DNA of 64,000 bases from NCBI GenBank assembly GCA_963836015.1, contig CAWIIF010000002.1, forward strand, positions 806,001-870,000. Direction: 5' to 3'. The position numbers and the translations under genes were made by a program. The notes below the pieces were generated by a model that was not told the DNA's origin, ran no database searches, and worked only from the letters and a program-made list of their open reading frames with translations. Shown one piece after another: positions 1-7,272 of the stretch (the stretch's first letter is position 1; the number at the start of each line of letters is the position of its first letter). This DNA is from CAWCDJ01 sp963836015. GTDB taxonomy: Bacteria; Acidobacteriota; Terriglobia; Bryobacterales; Bryobacteraceae.

Positions 1-1
1 C

Positions 2-175
2 TCGATGGTGGCCGCCGCGAACTTTTCCGGCCCGCTGCAGATTCATTTCGAATACCCGCTGGGCGGCGCGAACAACGGCGCCCGCAAGCTGACCATCCCG
101 CCCTCCGAGGTCTTCACTGCCATGAAGCGCGATCTTGGCGAGTTGCGCAAGTACCTGGCGCAGGCGTCGCTGTGA
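2..175 (+). CDS. Sugar phosphate isomerase/epimerase-like protein, C-terminal end only
   Basis: An open frame enters from the left edge and stops at a TGA at 173-175, leaving 57 residues. The fragment contains FSGPLQIHFEYPLGGANNG followed by a helical end (EVFTAMKRDLGELRKYLAQ). This resembles the last strand and helix of xylose-isomerase-like TIM-barrel proteins, in which an HFEYPLGG segment near the C terminus is common. The stop overlaps the GTG start of the next gene (GTGA), so the two are probably translationally coupled in a sugar or sugar-acid catabolic operon. The body of the protein lies outside the window, so the family call rests on a short tail. Confidence 0.6.
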   Translation, partial: SMVAAANFSGPLQIHFEYPLGGANNGARKLTIPPSEVFTAMKRDLGELRKYLAQASL

Positions 176-1587
176 AGCTCCGGCGCCGCGAGTTTCTGGC
201 GATGCCCGCATTCCTTGCGGCTCCGGCGGCCACCGACGCGCGAATCGAAGAGATCCGCATCGCCTTCGAGGATTTCCGTTACCGGGCGCCCTACAAGTTC
301 GGCGGCAAGGAAGTGGACCGCGTTACGATGCTCAACGTCCACTGCCGCCTCTCGCTGAAGAGCGGCACATCCGCCGAGGGCTTCGCCGCCATGTCGATGG
401 GAAACGTGTGGTCGTTCCCAGCCCCCGACATCCCCTACGACACGACGCTCGGCGCCATGAAGACGCTGGCGCAGAAGATCGCCGGCATCACACGCGCCTT
501 CACGGAATACGCCCATCCGCTCGACGTCAACTTCGCGCTCGAGCCCGAGTACCTCAAGGCTGCCGCTCAGACCTCGCGCGAAATGCGGCTTCCCCGCCCC
601 ATCCCAAAGCTCTGCACGCTGGTCACCGCGAGCCCGGTGGACGCGGCCATTCACGACGCATTTGGCCGCCTGCACAGCCGCAACGCCTTCACCGCCTGCG
701 GACGCGATTTTGTGCGCTACGACCTGGAGCACTACCTGGGCCGCGCCGAGTTCCACGGCGAGTTTCTCGACCCGTATATTCTGCCCAAGGCGGTGCCGCG
801 CGTCCGCATGTACCATTCGGCCGGCGCCTCCGACCCGCTCACCGCCTCGGAGATCCTCAAGCCCATCCGCGACGGGCTGCCGGAAACGCTCGAAGAGTGG
901 ATCCCCTACAGCGGCATCACGGCCATCAAGATCAAGCTGAACGGCAACGATCTCGCATGGGACGTGGAGCGGGTCGCCGGCATCCACGCGGTCGCGACGG
1001 CTGCCCAGGCCAAGCGCGGAGTGCGCGAGTGGATCTATTCACTCGATTTCAACGAGCGCTGCCCCAACGTGCAGTATCTCCTCGATTTCGAGCACCGGCT
1101 GAAATCGAAATCGCCCACCGCGTTCGGCCTGGTGCAATACATCGAGCAGCCCACCGCGCGCGATCTGGCGGCCGACCGGGGGAACACGATGTTCGAAGCC
1201 GCCAAGCTGCGGCCCGTGGTCATCGACGAATCGCTCACCGGGCTCGATATGCTGCTGCTGGCGCGCGAGATGGGGTACACCGGCGCGGCTCTCAAGGCCT
1301 GCAAGGGACAGTCGCACACGCTCCTGCTGGGGGCCGCCGCGCAGAAGTACAAGATGTTCCGCTGCGTGCAGGACCTCACCTGTCCCGGCGCCGCGCTGGT
1401 GCATTCGGTGGGGATCGCCGCCCACGTGCCGGGTGCCGGGACCGTGGAGGCCAACGCGCGCGAGTACGTGCCCGCCGCGAATCGGGGCTGGGAGAAGCGC
1501 TTCCCCGGCATCTTCAATGTAAGGAACGGATACATGGACACCGCCGGCCTGGATGGCCCCGGCCTGTGCACAGGAGCACCCGCATGA
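172..1587 (+). CDS. Enolase-superfamily (mandelate racemase/muconate lactonizing enzyme-like) protein with Tat-like leader
   Basis: 471 residues from a GTG start overlapping the previous stop. The C-terminal barrel shows the layout of the MLE/MR group: a KxK pair in AIKIKLNG (about residues 253-255), putative metal ligands in SLDFNERC (about 290), YIEQPT (about 324) and VVIDES (about 352), and a lysine in LKACKGQ (about 374). Enzymes of this family abstract the alpha-proton of a carboxylate, typically dehydrating or racemising sugar acids; the substrate here is not readable. The N terminus, MKLRRREFLAMPAFLAAPAA, has a twin-arginine-like motif and a short hydrophobic stretch, so export is plausible although this fold is usually cytoplasmic. 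It overlaps the downstream oxidoreductase by ATGA, which suggests a joint catabolic step. Confidence 0.82.
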   Translation: MKLRRREFLAMPAFLAAPAATDARIEEIRIAFEDFRYRAPYKFGGKEVDRVTMLNVHCRLSLKSGTSAEGFAAMSMGNVWSFPAPDIPYDTTLGAMKTLAQKIAGITRAFTEYAHPLDVNFALEPEYLKAAAQTSREMRLPRPIPKLCTLVTASPVDAAIHDAFGRLHSRNAFTACGRDFVRYDLEHYLGRAEFHGEFLDPYILPKAVPRVRMYHSAGASDPLTASEILKPIRDGLPETLEEWIPYSGITAIKIKLNGNDLAWDVERVAGIHAVATAAQAKRGVREWIYSLDFNERCPNVQYLLDFEHRLKSKSPTAFGLVQYIEQPTARDLAADRGNTMFEAAKLRPVVIDESLTGLDMLLLAREMGYTGAALKACKGQSHTLLLGAAAQKYKMFRCVQDLTCPGAALVHSVGIAAHVPGAGTVEANAREYVPAANRGWEKRFPGIFNVRNGYMDTAGLDGPGLCTGAPA

Positions 1588-2831
1588 ATCGACGAACTTT
1601 CGCTCTCACCGCCGCATCGGCCCTCAGCGCCGGCCGCGTCTTCGGCGCCAACGACCGTGTCCGCATGGGCCTGATCGGCAGCGGCGGACGCGGCCGCCAG
1701 GACTGGACCACCTTCCTCAAACTGCCCGATATCGAGCCCGTCGCCGTATGCGATGTCTATGGTCCGTTCCTCGAAAAGGGCGTCGCCATGACCGGAGGCC
1801 GCGCCAGGCCCTACAAGGATTTCCGCACGCTCCTCGAACAGAAGGATATCGACGCCGTGATCGTGGCCACGCCCGATCACTGGCACGCGCTCATCACCAT
1901 CGCCGCCTGCCAGGCCGGCAAGGACGTCTACTGCGAGAAGCCGCTCTCGCTCACCGTGACGGACGGCCGCAAGATGCTGGACGCGGCACGCCGCCACAAC
2001 CGGGTCGTGCAGACCGGCAGCCAGCAGCGCTCCGGCACGCAATACGCCGCGGCCGTGAAGCTGATTCAGGATGGCGGCCTCGGCGCGGTGCACCGTATAC
2101 ACGCCGGCATGCAGCGCAACATCTATCCCGGGCTCAAGGCCACCGAGATGGCCTCCGGCATCAGTCCCGATTTCAACTACGAGATGTGGCTCGGGCCCGC
2201 CCCCGCGCGGCCCTTCGACCCCTTCCGCTGCATCTACAACTTCCGCTGGTTCTGGGACTACTCGGGCGGCCAGATGACCAACTGGGGCGCGCATCACCTG
2301 GATATCGCGCGCTGGATCGCCGGCGCCGAAGCGCCCGAAGAAGTGGCCGGCTTCGGCGGGCGGTACGCGTTGACCGACGGCGGAGAGACACCCGACATCC
2401 AGCAGGTCACCTATCAGTTTCCGAAGATGGTGGTGAACTGGACCACCAGCGAAATCGGCCAGGGCAAAGGCTTCACGCTCGATATCTACGGCACCAAGGG
2501 GATGATGACGCTCACGCGCGGCGGATACCAGGTCACTCCCGAAAAGCTGGGCAAGGACAAAACCCCCGCCATGGAGCCGCTCGCCATGAAGGGCAACGAC
2601 CTCGACATGGCGCACGCCCGCAACTTCCTCGATTGCGTGAAGAGCCGCCAGCGCCCCAACGCCGATATCGAAGAGGGCCACCGCTCGGCCGTGATGTGCC
2701 ACCTCGGCAACATCTCGACCCGCCTGGGCCGCTCGCTCAAATGGGACGCCGCCAAAGAGCAGGTGATCGGCGATGCCGTGGCGAATGGAATGCTGGCGCG
2801 GCCCTACCGCGCGCCGTGGCGCCTGGCGTAA
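1584..2831 (+). CDS. Gfo/Idh/MocA-family oxidoreductase, Tat-exported type
   Basis: 415 residues. The leader MNRRTFALTAASALSAGRVFG carries an RRTFAL twin-arginine motif. It is followed by a Rossmann motif (MGLIGSGGRGR), the family EKPLSLTV motif in VYCEKPLS, and a C-terminal substrate domain with WWxDYSGG/NWGAHHLDIARW-like segments typical of exported Gfo/Idh/MocA proteins (here FWDYSGGQMTNWGAHHLDIA). The family uses NAD(P) to oxidise or reduce sugars, inositols or sugar derivatives; exported members are frequent in Acidobacteria and Planctomycetes. The start ATG overlaps the preceding stop (ATGA), giving a three-gene unit with the isomerase fragment and the enolase-fold protein. The substrate is unknown. 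Confidence 0.88.
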   Translation: MNRRTFALTAASALSAGRVFGANDRVRMGLIGSGGRGRQDWTTFLKLPDIEPVAVCDVYGPFLEKGVAMTGGRARPYKDFRTLLEQKDIDAVIVATPDHWHALITIAACQAGKDVYCEKPLSLTVTDGRKMLDAARRHNRVVQTGSQQRSGTQYAAAVKLIQDGGLGAVHRIHAGMQRNIYPGLKATEMASGISPDFNYEMWLGPAPARPFDPFRCIYNFRWFWDYSGGQMTNWGAHHLDIARWIAGAEAPEEVAGFGGRYALTDGGETPDIQQVTYQFPKMVVNWTTSEIGQGKGFTLDIYGTKGMMTLTRGGYQVTPEKLGKDKTPAMEPLAMKGNDLDMAHARNFLDCVKSRQRPNADIEEGHRSAVMCHLGNISTRLGRSLKWDAAKEQVIGDAVANGMLARPYRAPWRLA

Positions 2832-2860
2832 GGCCCATCTTCCGGTCTCCAATATTTCGC

Positions 2861-2890
2861 TTGACTGTTGTACTAGTTGACTAGTACACT
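2861..2890 (+). promoter_or_regulatory. Promoter with embedded palindromic operator upstream of the permease
   Basis: A perfect inverted repeat, two 9-base arms around a TG centre (2869-2888; left arm TGTACTAGT, right arm ACTAGTACA), lies between a -35-like TTGACT at 2861-2866 and a -10-like TACACT at 2885-2890, with 18 bases between them. The right arm overlaps the -10, so a bound dimer would block RNA polymerase. The -10 ends only eight bases before the ATG at 2899 and no Shine-Dalgarno sequence is present, so the transcript would be nearly leaderless. PadR-, GntR/YtrA- or BlaI-type repressors use operators of this sort, but no such regulator is encoded in the window. Confidence 0.6.
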
Positions 2891-2898
2891 CATCTCCG

Positions 2899-5355
2899 AT
2901 GCAGCTATGGACTTCACTGGAGACGCTCCGGCAGGATGTCCGCTACGCGCTGCGCATGATGCGGCGGACCCCCGGCTTCACATCCGTGGCGATACTGTCG
3001 CTGGCCCTGGGAATCGGCGCCAACACCGCGATCTTCACCCTCATCAACAGCCTGATGCTGCGCATGCTCCCGGTGCGCGCGCCCGAACAATTGGTGGAGC
3101 TCCTGGAGAAATACCCCGGCGAGCCGCGCGGGAGCTACTTCTCATGGGCCAGCTACGAGTACTATCGCGATCACAACCACGTCTTCTCCGCCCTGATCGC
3201 GGCCTCGGGGCCCGCCAAGGTGACTGTGCGCGGCGAGGGCTTCGATGCGGCTCCTTTGAACGGCACGCGGATATCCGGCAACTTTTTCCCGGAGCTCGGA
3301 TTGCGACCGGCGATCGGCCGCCTGATCGGGCCGGAAGACGACCCGGGCGTCGCGGTAGTTAGCTGGGCGTCGTGGAAAAACCGGTTCAATCAGGATCCGG
3401 AAATTCTGGGCAAGCAGATCGTCGTGCAGAATACGCCGGTGACGATTGTCGGGGTCGCGCCGCGAGGCTTCGACGGATTGCTTCCGGGAAGCCGGATCGA
3501 TATCTGGCTGCCCGGCGCGGCCTCGATGCGCGGAGGCCTGTCCCTCGTAGCGCGGTTGAAGCCGGGCGCATCGATCGAGCAGGCGCGCGCGGAGATGCCG
3601 GTGCTTTTCCGTTTCACCATCGAAGAGAGGACCCGCAATAACAAGGACCCGCTGATGCATCAGTTGAAAGTCGAAGTGGAGCCGGCGGCCACGGGACTTG
3701 TGCAACTGCGCGACCTGTTCGCCAGGCCGCTGCTGCTGCTGATGGTCGTGGTCGCCCTGCTGCTGCTGATCGCCTGCACGAACCTCGCGAGTCTCCTGCT
3801 GGCAAGGGGCGCCGCCCGCCAGAAGGAAATGGCCCTGCGCGTGGCTTTGGGCGCGGGCCGGTTTCGCCTGGTACGCCAGGTCCTGACCGAATCCCTGCTG
3901 CTCTCGGTGGCGGGCAGCCTGTTCGGGGTGTTCCTCGCGTACTTCGGCGCCGGCGCGCTGTTGCGTATCCTCACTTCCGGCCGCCCGATTATCGGGCTGC
4001 CGCAGCCCCTCGAGATTCAACTGTCCCCCGATGCGCACGTGCTGCTCTTCACGGCCGCCGTCGCACTCTCGACCTCCATGCTGTTCGGACTGGCGCCCGC
4101 CTGGAACGCGTTCGCCGCGGCGCCGGCAACCTCGCTGCGGGAGGTCGGGCGGGCCGGCGAAACCAGGTTCCGGCGGATGTTCGGAAAGAGCCTGGTGGTG
4201 GCGCAGGTGGCCTTCTCGGTGGTGCTGTTGAGCGCCGCCGGCCTGTTCATCCGCCACCTGTCGAATCTCGAGAACGTCGATCTGGGCTTCCGTCGCGACC
4301 ATGTTCTGCTGGTGAACCTGAATCCGGCGGACAGCGGCTATAGCAGCGAACAATTGTCCCGCGCCTACCAGGATCTGCTGGGGCGCCTGCAGGCGATTCC
4401 CGGCGTGCGCTCGGCCACCATCAGCGCTCCGACGCCGCTCTCCGGCGCGGGCGCCAGCGGATTTGCCGCCGTCGAGGGCTACCAGGAGAGGCCTGAAGAT
4501 CGCCGCTATATCTCGATCACCTATGTTGCGCCGAGGTATTTCGAGACGCTCGGAACACCGCTCCTGGCCGGGCGCGGATTCCGCTTCGAGGACCAGGCGC
4601 GATCCGACGTGGCGATCATCAGCCAGACGTTGGCCCGGTACTACTTTGCAGGCCGCAGCCCCATCGGGAAGCATGTCACTCTCGACCACGTGACCGGCGT
4701 CCGGGAACCCAGGACTTATGAGATTGTGGGCGTCGCGGGAGACGCGAACTATTACGAGATTCGCGAGGCGGCGCGACGCGCCATCTACCTGCCGGCGTTC
4801 CGTAACGGGGGCATCGGCGCAAACACATTCCTGGTTCGTACCAGCATAGACCCCGAGGCCGTCGCGCCCGACGTCCGCCGCACCGTGCGCGAATCGCTGA
4901 AAACCGTTCCCGTGACGCGCATTACCACGCTCGCCGCACAAGTGGATGCCACGATCGTTCCCGAGCGGCTCATCGCGACCCTTTCCGGCGTATTCGGCGC
5001 GCTGGGGGCGCTGCTGGCCGCCATCGGCCTCTACGGCCTGCTCGCCTACACCGTGGCGCGGCGCAGGAACGAAATCGGCATCCGCATGGCGCTCGGCGCG
5101 ACGCGCACAGCCGTCACCCGCATGGTGTTGTTGGATGCCCTGGCCATGGTCTCGGTGGGACTGCTGATCGGCGCGCCCATGGCTCTCTGGGGCCGGCGAT
5201 TCGCGGAAACCTGGGTCGCGGACCTCCAATTGAATACGATCGCCCCGGTGGCCTTCGGTGTGGCTGCAATGCTGGCGATCGCCCTCGTAGCGGCCTATCT
5301 GCCGGCCCGCCGCGCCGCCTGCGTCGAGCCGATGCAAGCTTTACGCTATGAGTGA
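2899..5355 (+). CDS. MacB/FtsX-type ABC transporter permease (ADOP architecture)
   Basis: 818 residues. A short N-terminal cytoplasmic segment (LRQDVRYALRMMRRTPGFTS) precedes the first membrane helix (VAILSLALGIGANTAIFTLI). A large periplasmic MacB-core domain follows, then two blocks of three FtsX helices each, around residues 275-415 and 690-805, and the closing motif YLPARRAACVEPMQALRYE. This is the duplicated FtsX layout of acidobacterial ADOP permeases, roughly twice the size of MacB-type FtsX units. No ATPase gene is adjacent, so the partner must be encoded elsewhere or the protein acts differently. It is transcribed alone from the palindromic promoter directly upstream, which implies regulated expression. 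Confidence 0.9.
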   Translation: MQLWTSLETLRQDVRYALRMMRRTPGFTSVAILSLALGIGANTAIFTLINSLMLRMLPVRAPEQLVELLEKYPGEPRGSYFSWASYEYYRDHNHVFSALIAASGPAKVTVRGEGFDAAPLNGTRISGNFFPELGLRPAIGRLIGPEDDPGVAVVSWASWKNRFNQDPEILGKQIVVQNTPVTIVGVAPRGFDGLLPGSRIDIWLPGAASMRGGLSLVARLKPGASIEQARAEMPVLFRFTIEERTRNNKDPLMHQLKVEVEPAATGLVQLRDLFARPLLLLMVVVALLLLIACTNLASLLLARGAARQKEMALRVALGAGRFRLVRQVLTESLLLSVAGSLFGVFLAYFGAGALLRILTSGRPIIGLPQPLEIQLSPDAHVLLFTAAVALSTSMLFGLAPAWNAFAAAPATSLREVGRAGETRFRRMFGKSLVVAQVAFSVVLLSAAGLFIRHLSNLENVDLGFRRDHVLLVNLNPADSGYSSEQLSRAYQDLLGRLQAIPGVRSATISAPTPLSGAGASGFAAVEGYQERPEDRRYISITYVAPRYFETLGTPLLAGRGFRFEDQARSDVAIISQTLARYYFAGRSPIGKHVTLDHVTGVREPRTYEIVGVAGDANYYEIREAARRAIYLPAFRNGGIGANTFLVRTSIDPEAVAPDVRRTVRESLKTVPVTRITTLAAQVDATIVPERLIATLSGVFGALGALLAAIGLYGLLAYTVARRRNEIGIRMALGATRTAVTRMVLLDALAMVSVGLLIGAPMALWGRRFAETWVADLQLNTIAPVAFGVAAMLAIALVAAYLPARRAACVEPMQALRYE

Positions 5356-5361
5356 GTCTTG

Positions 5362-5412
5362 GTGGGGCAGGCCTCCCGGCCTGCCCAGCGCAGGCCCGGG
5401 AGGCCTGCGCCA
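5362..5412. terminator. Large hairpin between convergent genes, built of an inverted pair of a genomic palindromic repeat
   Basis: GCAGGCCTCCCGGCCTGC at 5367-5384 is followed after five bases by its reverse complement with one extra C at 5390-5408. Together they can fold into a long GC stem lying exactly between the convergent stops at 5355 and 5424. There is no U-tract, so its use as a bidirectional terminator is inferred. The same 18-base unit recurs at 52582-52599, again between convergent genes, which suggests a dispersed repeat family. Confidence 0.55.
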
Positions 5413-5423
5413 CGGCGCCCCGC

Positions 5424-7253
5424 CTACATCGGCCGGAACAGGATGCCCGCGATCTTCCCGTCCGTCGTCATCCCGATCCGCAGCTCCGCGAGCCCGTTCT
5501 CGAACTTCACTTCGTAGATGTCCGCGCCGCCCGGGCCGACACCCTTGAAGGTGACCGATTGCACCGCGCCCAACTGGGCCACCGCCGCTTTCAGATTCGG
5601 CAGTTGCTGCCGCGTCACATCGGCGAACTCCGGAGTCATCGTCGAATACTCCGGCTGCCCGCTCCGCAGCCCCTCGATCGTGCGGCGCAGGGCGGCCTCG
5701 CTTCCCTCGGCCGGCTTCTGCTCCTTGAACCGCTTCGCCGCCTCCGCCGCTTTCGCAGACGCCTCGTCCGCCAGGTGCTTCGCCTCCGCATCGTCGATGC
5801 GTTTGGCCACGTGGTCCATCCCGTTCTGGTGAAGAGTGAGCTGTGTCGCCCGTCCTGCGGCATCGACGTCGAATGCGATCTGGGCGTCCACCACTTTCAA
5901 AAAGAACTTCCGTTCGCTCTGGGGGAACACGGGGAACTTCGGTTGTCCGGTGAGCTGCACGGAGAGCTGGTCGCCCTCCCGCGTGACGGTGAAGACCATG
6001 CCGGAGTCACGGTAAGCGCCGACATAGGCGTCGAGCGTCTTCGGATCCACCTTGGTCACCGAGCGTTCCTCCGGCGCGAAATCCGGCCAGCCATACTCGT
6101 GCGCCACCGTGCGCTGGATCTCCGACGCCAACTGGCCGCCGTTATCGCCATTCGTCATGATGACCACGCCGTCGCCGTCGTTATAGGCCATCAGGTTACA
6201 GCGATAGCCTTCGTTCGCGCCGCCGTGCGTAAAGTAGGGATGCGCCGCGCTGCCTCCCGTCCCCGGTCCCAGGCCCTGGTGATCCTTAACAGGCGTAAGC
6301 ATTTGGCGAACCATGGCCGCCGATAGGACATGATTGGCCTTCCCCGCCAATGATTTTTGCACTTCGATCGCGTAGCGGGCCAGGTCCGACGGCGTGGTCC
6401 ACAGACCGGCCGGAGCCATCTCCGGGTAGACGTGGGGTCCGCCGGGTACCGGCTGTCCATCACCACGGTATGGCGTGGCAACCTCGTCCATGCGGCTCTT
6501 CGGCAAAGGCTGCTCGTAGGTGCTCCTCGTCATGCCGATCGGCGCGAGCACCGTATCGTGCATCACCTTCGGGAACGGCTCGCCGGTGACATCCTGCACC
6601 AGCTCCTGCGCCACCACGTAGCCGCCGCCCGAGTATCGCCAGATGGTTCCCGGCTGCGTATCAACCCGGATGGGGGCGCTGTTCGCGGGTTTCTCGCCGT
6701 TCAAGACCTCGACCAGCGTAGGCACCGGAGCGCCGAAAGCGTAACCCGCGAACCCGTGTACGGTCAGCCCGGCGGTGTGGGTCAGTAGCTCTCGCACCGT
6801 GACCTTGGTCTTCGCGGTGAAGGAATTCTCCGGCATCTTCCAGGTCTTGAGGTACTGATTCACATCCGTATCGAGGCCGATCTTTCCCGCCTCCACCAGC
6901 CGCAGCACGGCCATGGCCGCTACCGGCTTGCTGATCGAAGCCGCCTGAAACAGCGTGTCGGGCGTCACCGGCGGGCCGCCCACGCGCGTGACGCCGAAGC
7001 CGCGCGCCCATTCGATCTTGCCGTCGTGAATCACGGCAATGCTCACCCCGGGAACGTGCAGGGCCGCCATGCGATCGGCCAGCTTCGTCGTGGTGACGGG
7101 GTCGCCCTTGACGAGGACCGCGGGCAGAAGCCCATTCTGTATGCGCTCGATGCGCTGTTCGACAGTCGAAGGAGCCTGGGCAGCCAGCGTACCCAGGGTC
7201 ATCGCGGCGAGCGCCCCAGCGAGGCGGCGCCCCATAACGGCCGAGGTGGACAT
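5424..7253 (-). CDS. Serine hydrolase, class C beta-lactamase/penicillin-binding-protein fold
   Basis: 609 residues with a signal-like N terminus (LAGALAAMTLGTLAAQA). The catalytic SxxK is S106-I-S-K109 in LFQAASISKPVAAM. A YSG triad in IWRYSGGGYVVAQEL takes the YxN place and FTHGGANEGY supplies the HxG motif, so all three elements of the fold are present. The roughly 150-residue C-terminal extension is unassigned. The family includes D-aminopeptidases, esterases and PBP4-like proteins; true beta-lactamase activity is not implied. The ATG has a GGGAGG ribosome-binding site six bases upstream, which supports this start. It lies 19 bases downstream of the S9 peptidase gene on the same strand, so the two probably form a periplasmic peptide-processing operon. 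Confidence 0.85.
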   Translation of the reverse strand: MSTSAVMGRRLAGALAAMTLGTLAAQAPSTVEQRIERIQNGLLPAVLVKGDPVTTTKLADRMAALHVPGVSIAVIHDGKIEWARGFGVTRVGGPPVTPDTLFQAASISKPVAAMAVLRLVEAGKIGLDTDVNQYLKTWKMPENSFTAKTKVTVRELLTHTAGLTVHGFAGYAFGAPVPTLVEVLNGEKPANSAPIRVDTQPGTIWRYSGGGYVVAQELVQDVTGEPFPKVMHDTVLAPIGMTRSTYEQPLPKSRMDEVATPYRGDGQPVPGGPHVYPEMAPAGLWTTPSDLARYAIEVQKSLAGKANHVLSAAMVRQMLTPVKDHQGLGPGTGGSAAHPYFTHGGANEGYRCNLMAYNDGDGVVIMTNGDNGGQLASEIQRTVAHEYGWPDFAPEERSVTKVDPKTLDAYVGAYRDSGMVFTVTREGDQLSVQLTGQPKFPVFPQSERKFFLKVVDAQIAFDVDAAGRATQLTLHQNGMDHVAKRIDDAEAKHLADEASAKAAEAAKRFKEQKPAEGSEAALRRTIEGLRSGQPEYSTMTPEFADVTRQQLPNLKAAVAQLGAVQSVTFKGVGPGGADIYEVKFENGLAELRIGMTTDGKIAGILFRPM

Positions 7254-7272
7254 GCAATACCTCCCGTGATTG

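Noticed and set aside
1035..2852. Long antisense open frame of about 600 codons, and similar ones at 3142-5337, 7270-9309, 10002-11597, 17493-19136, 22274-24235, 26775-28547 and 37498-40182
   Set aside because: They lie opposite clear genes, have low-complexity Arg/Ala/Gly-rich or unfamiliar sequence and no family resemblance; they follow from high GC at third codon positions.
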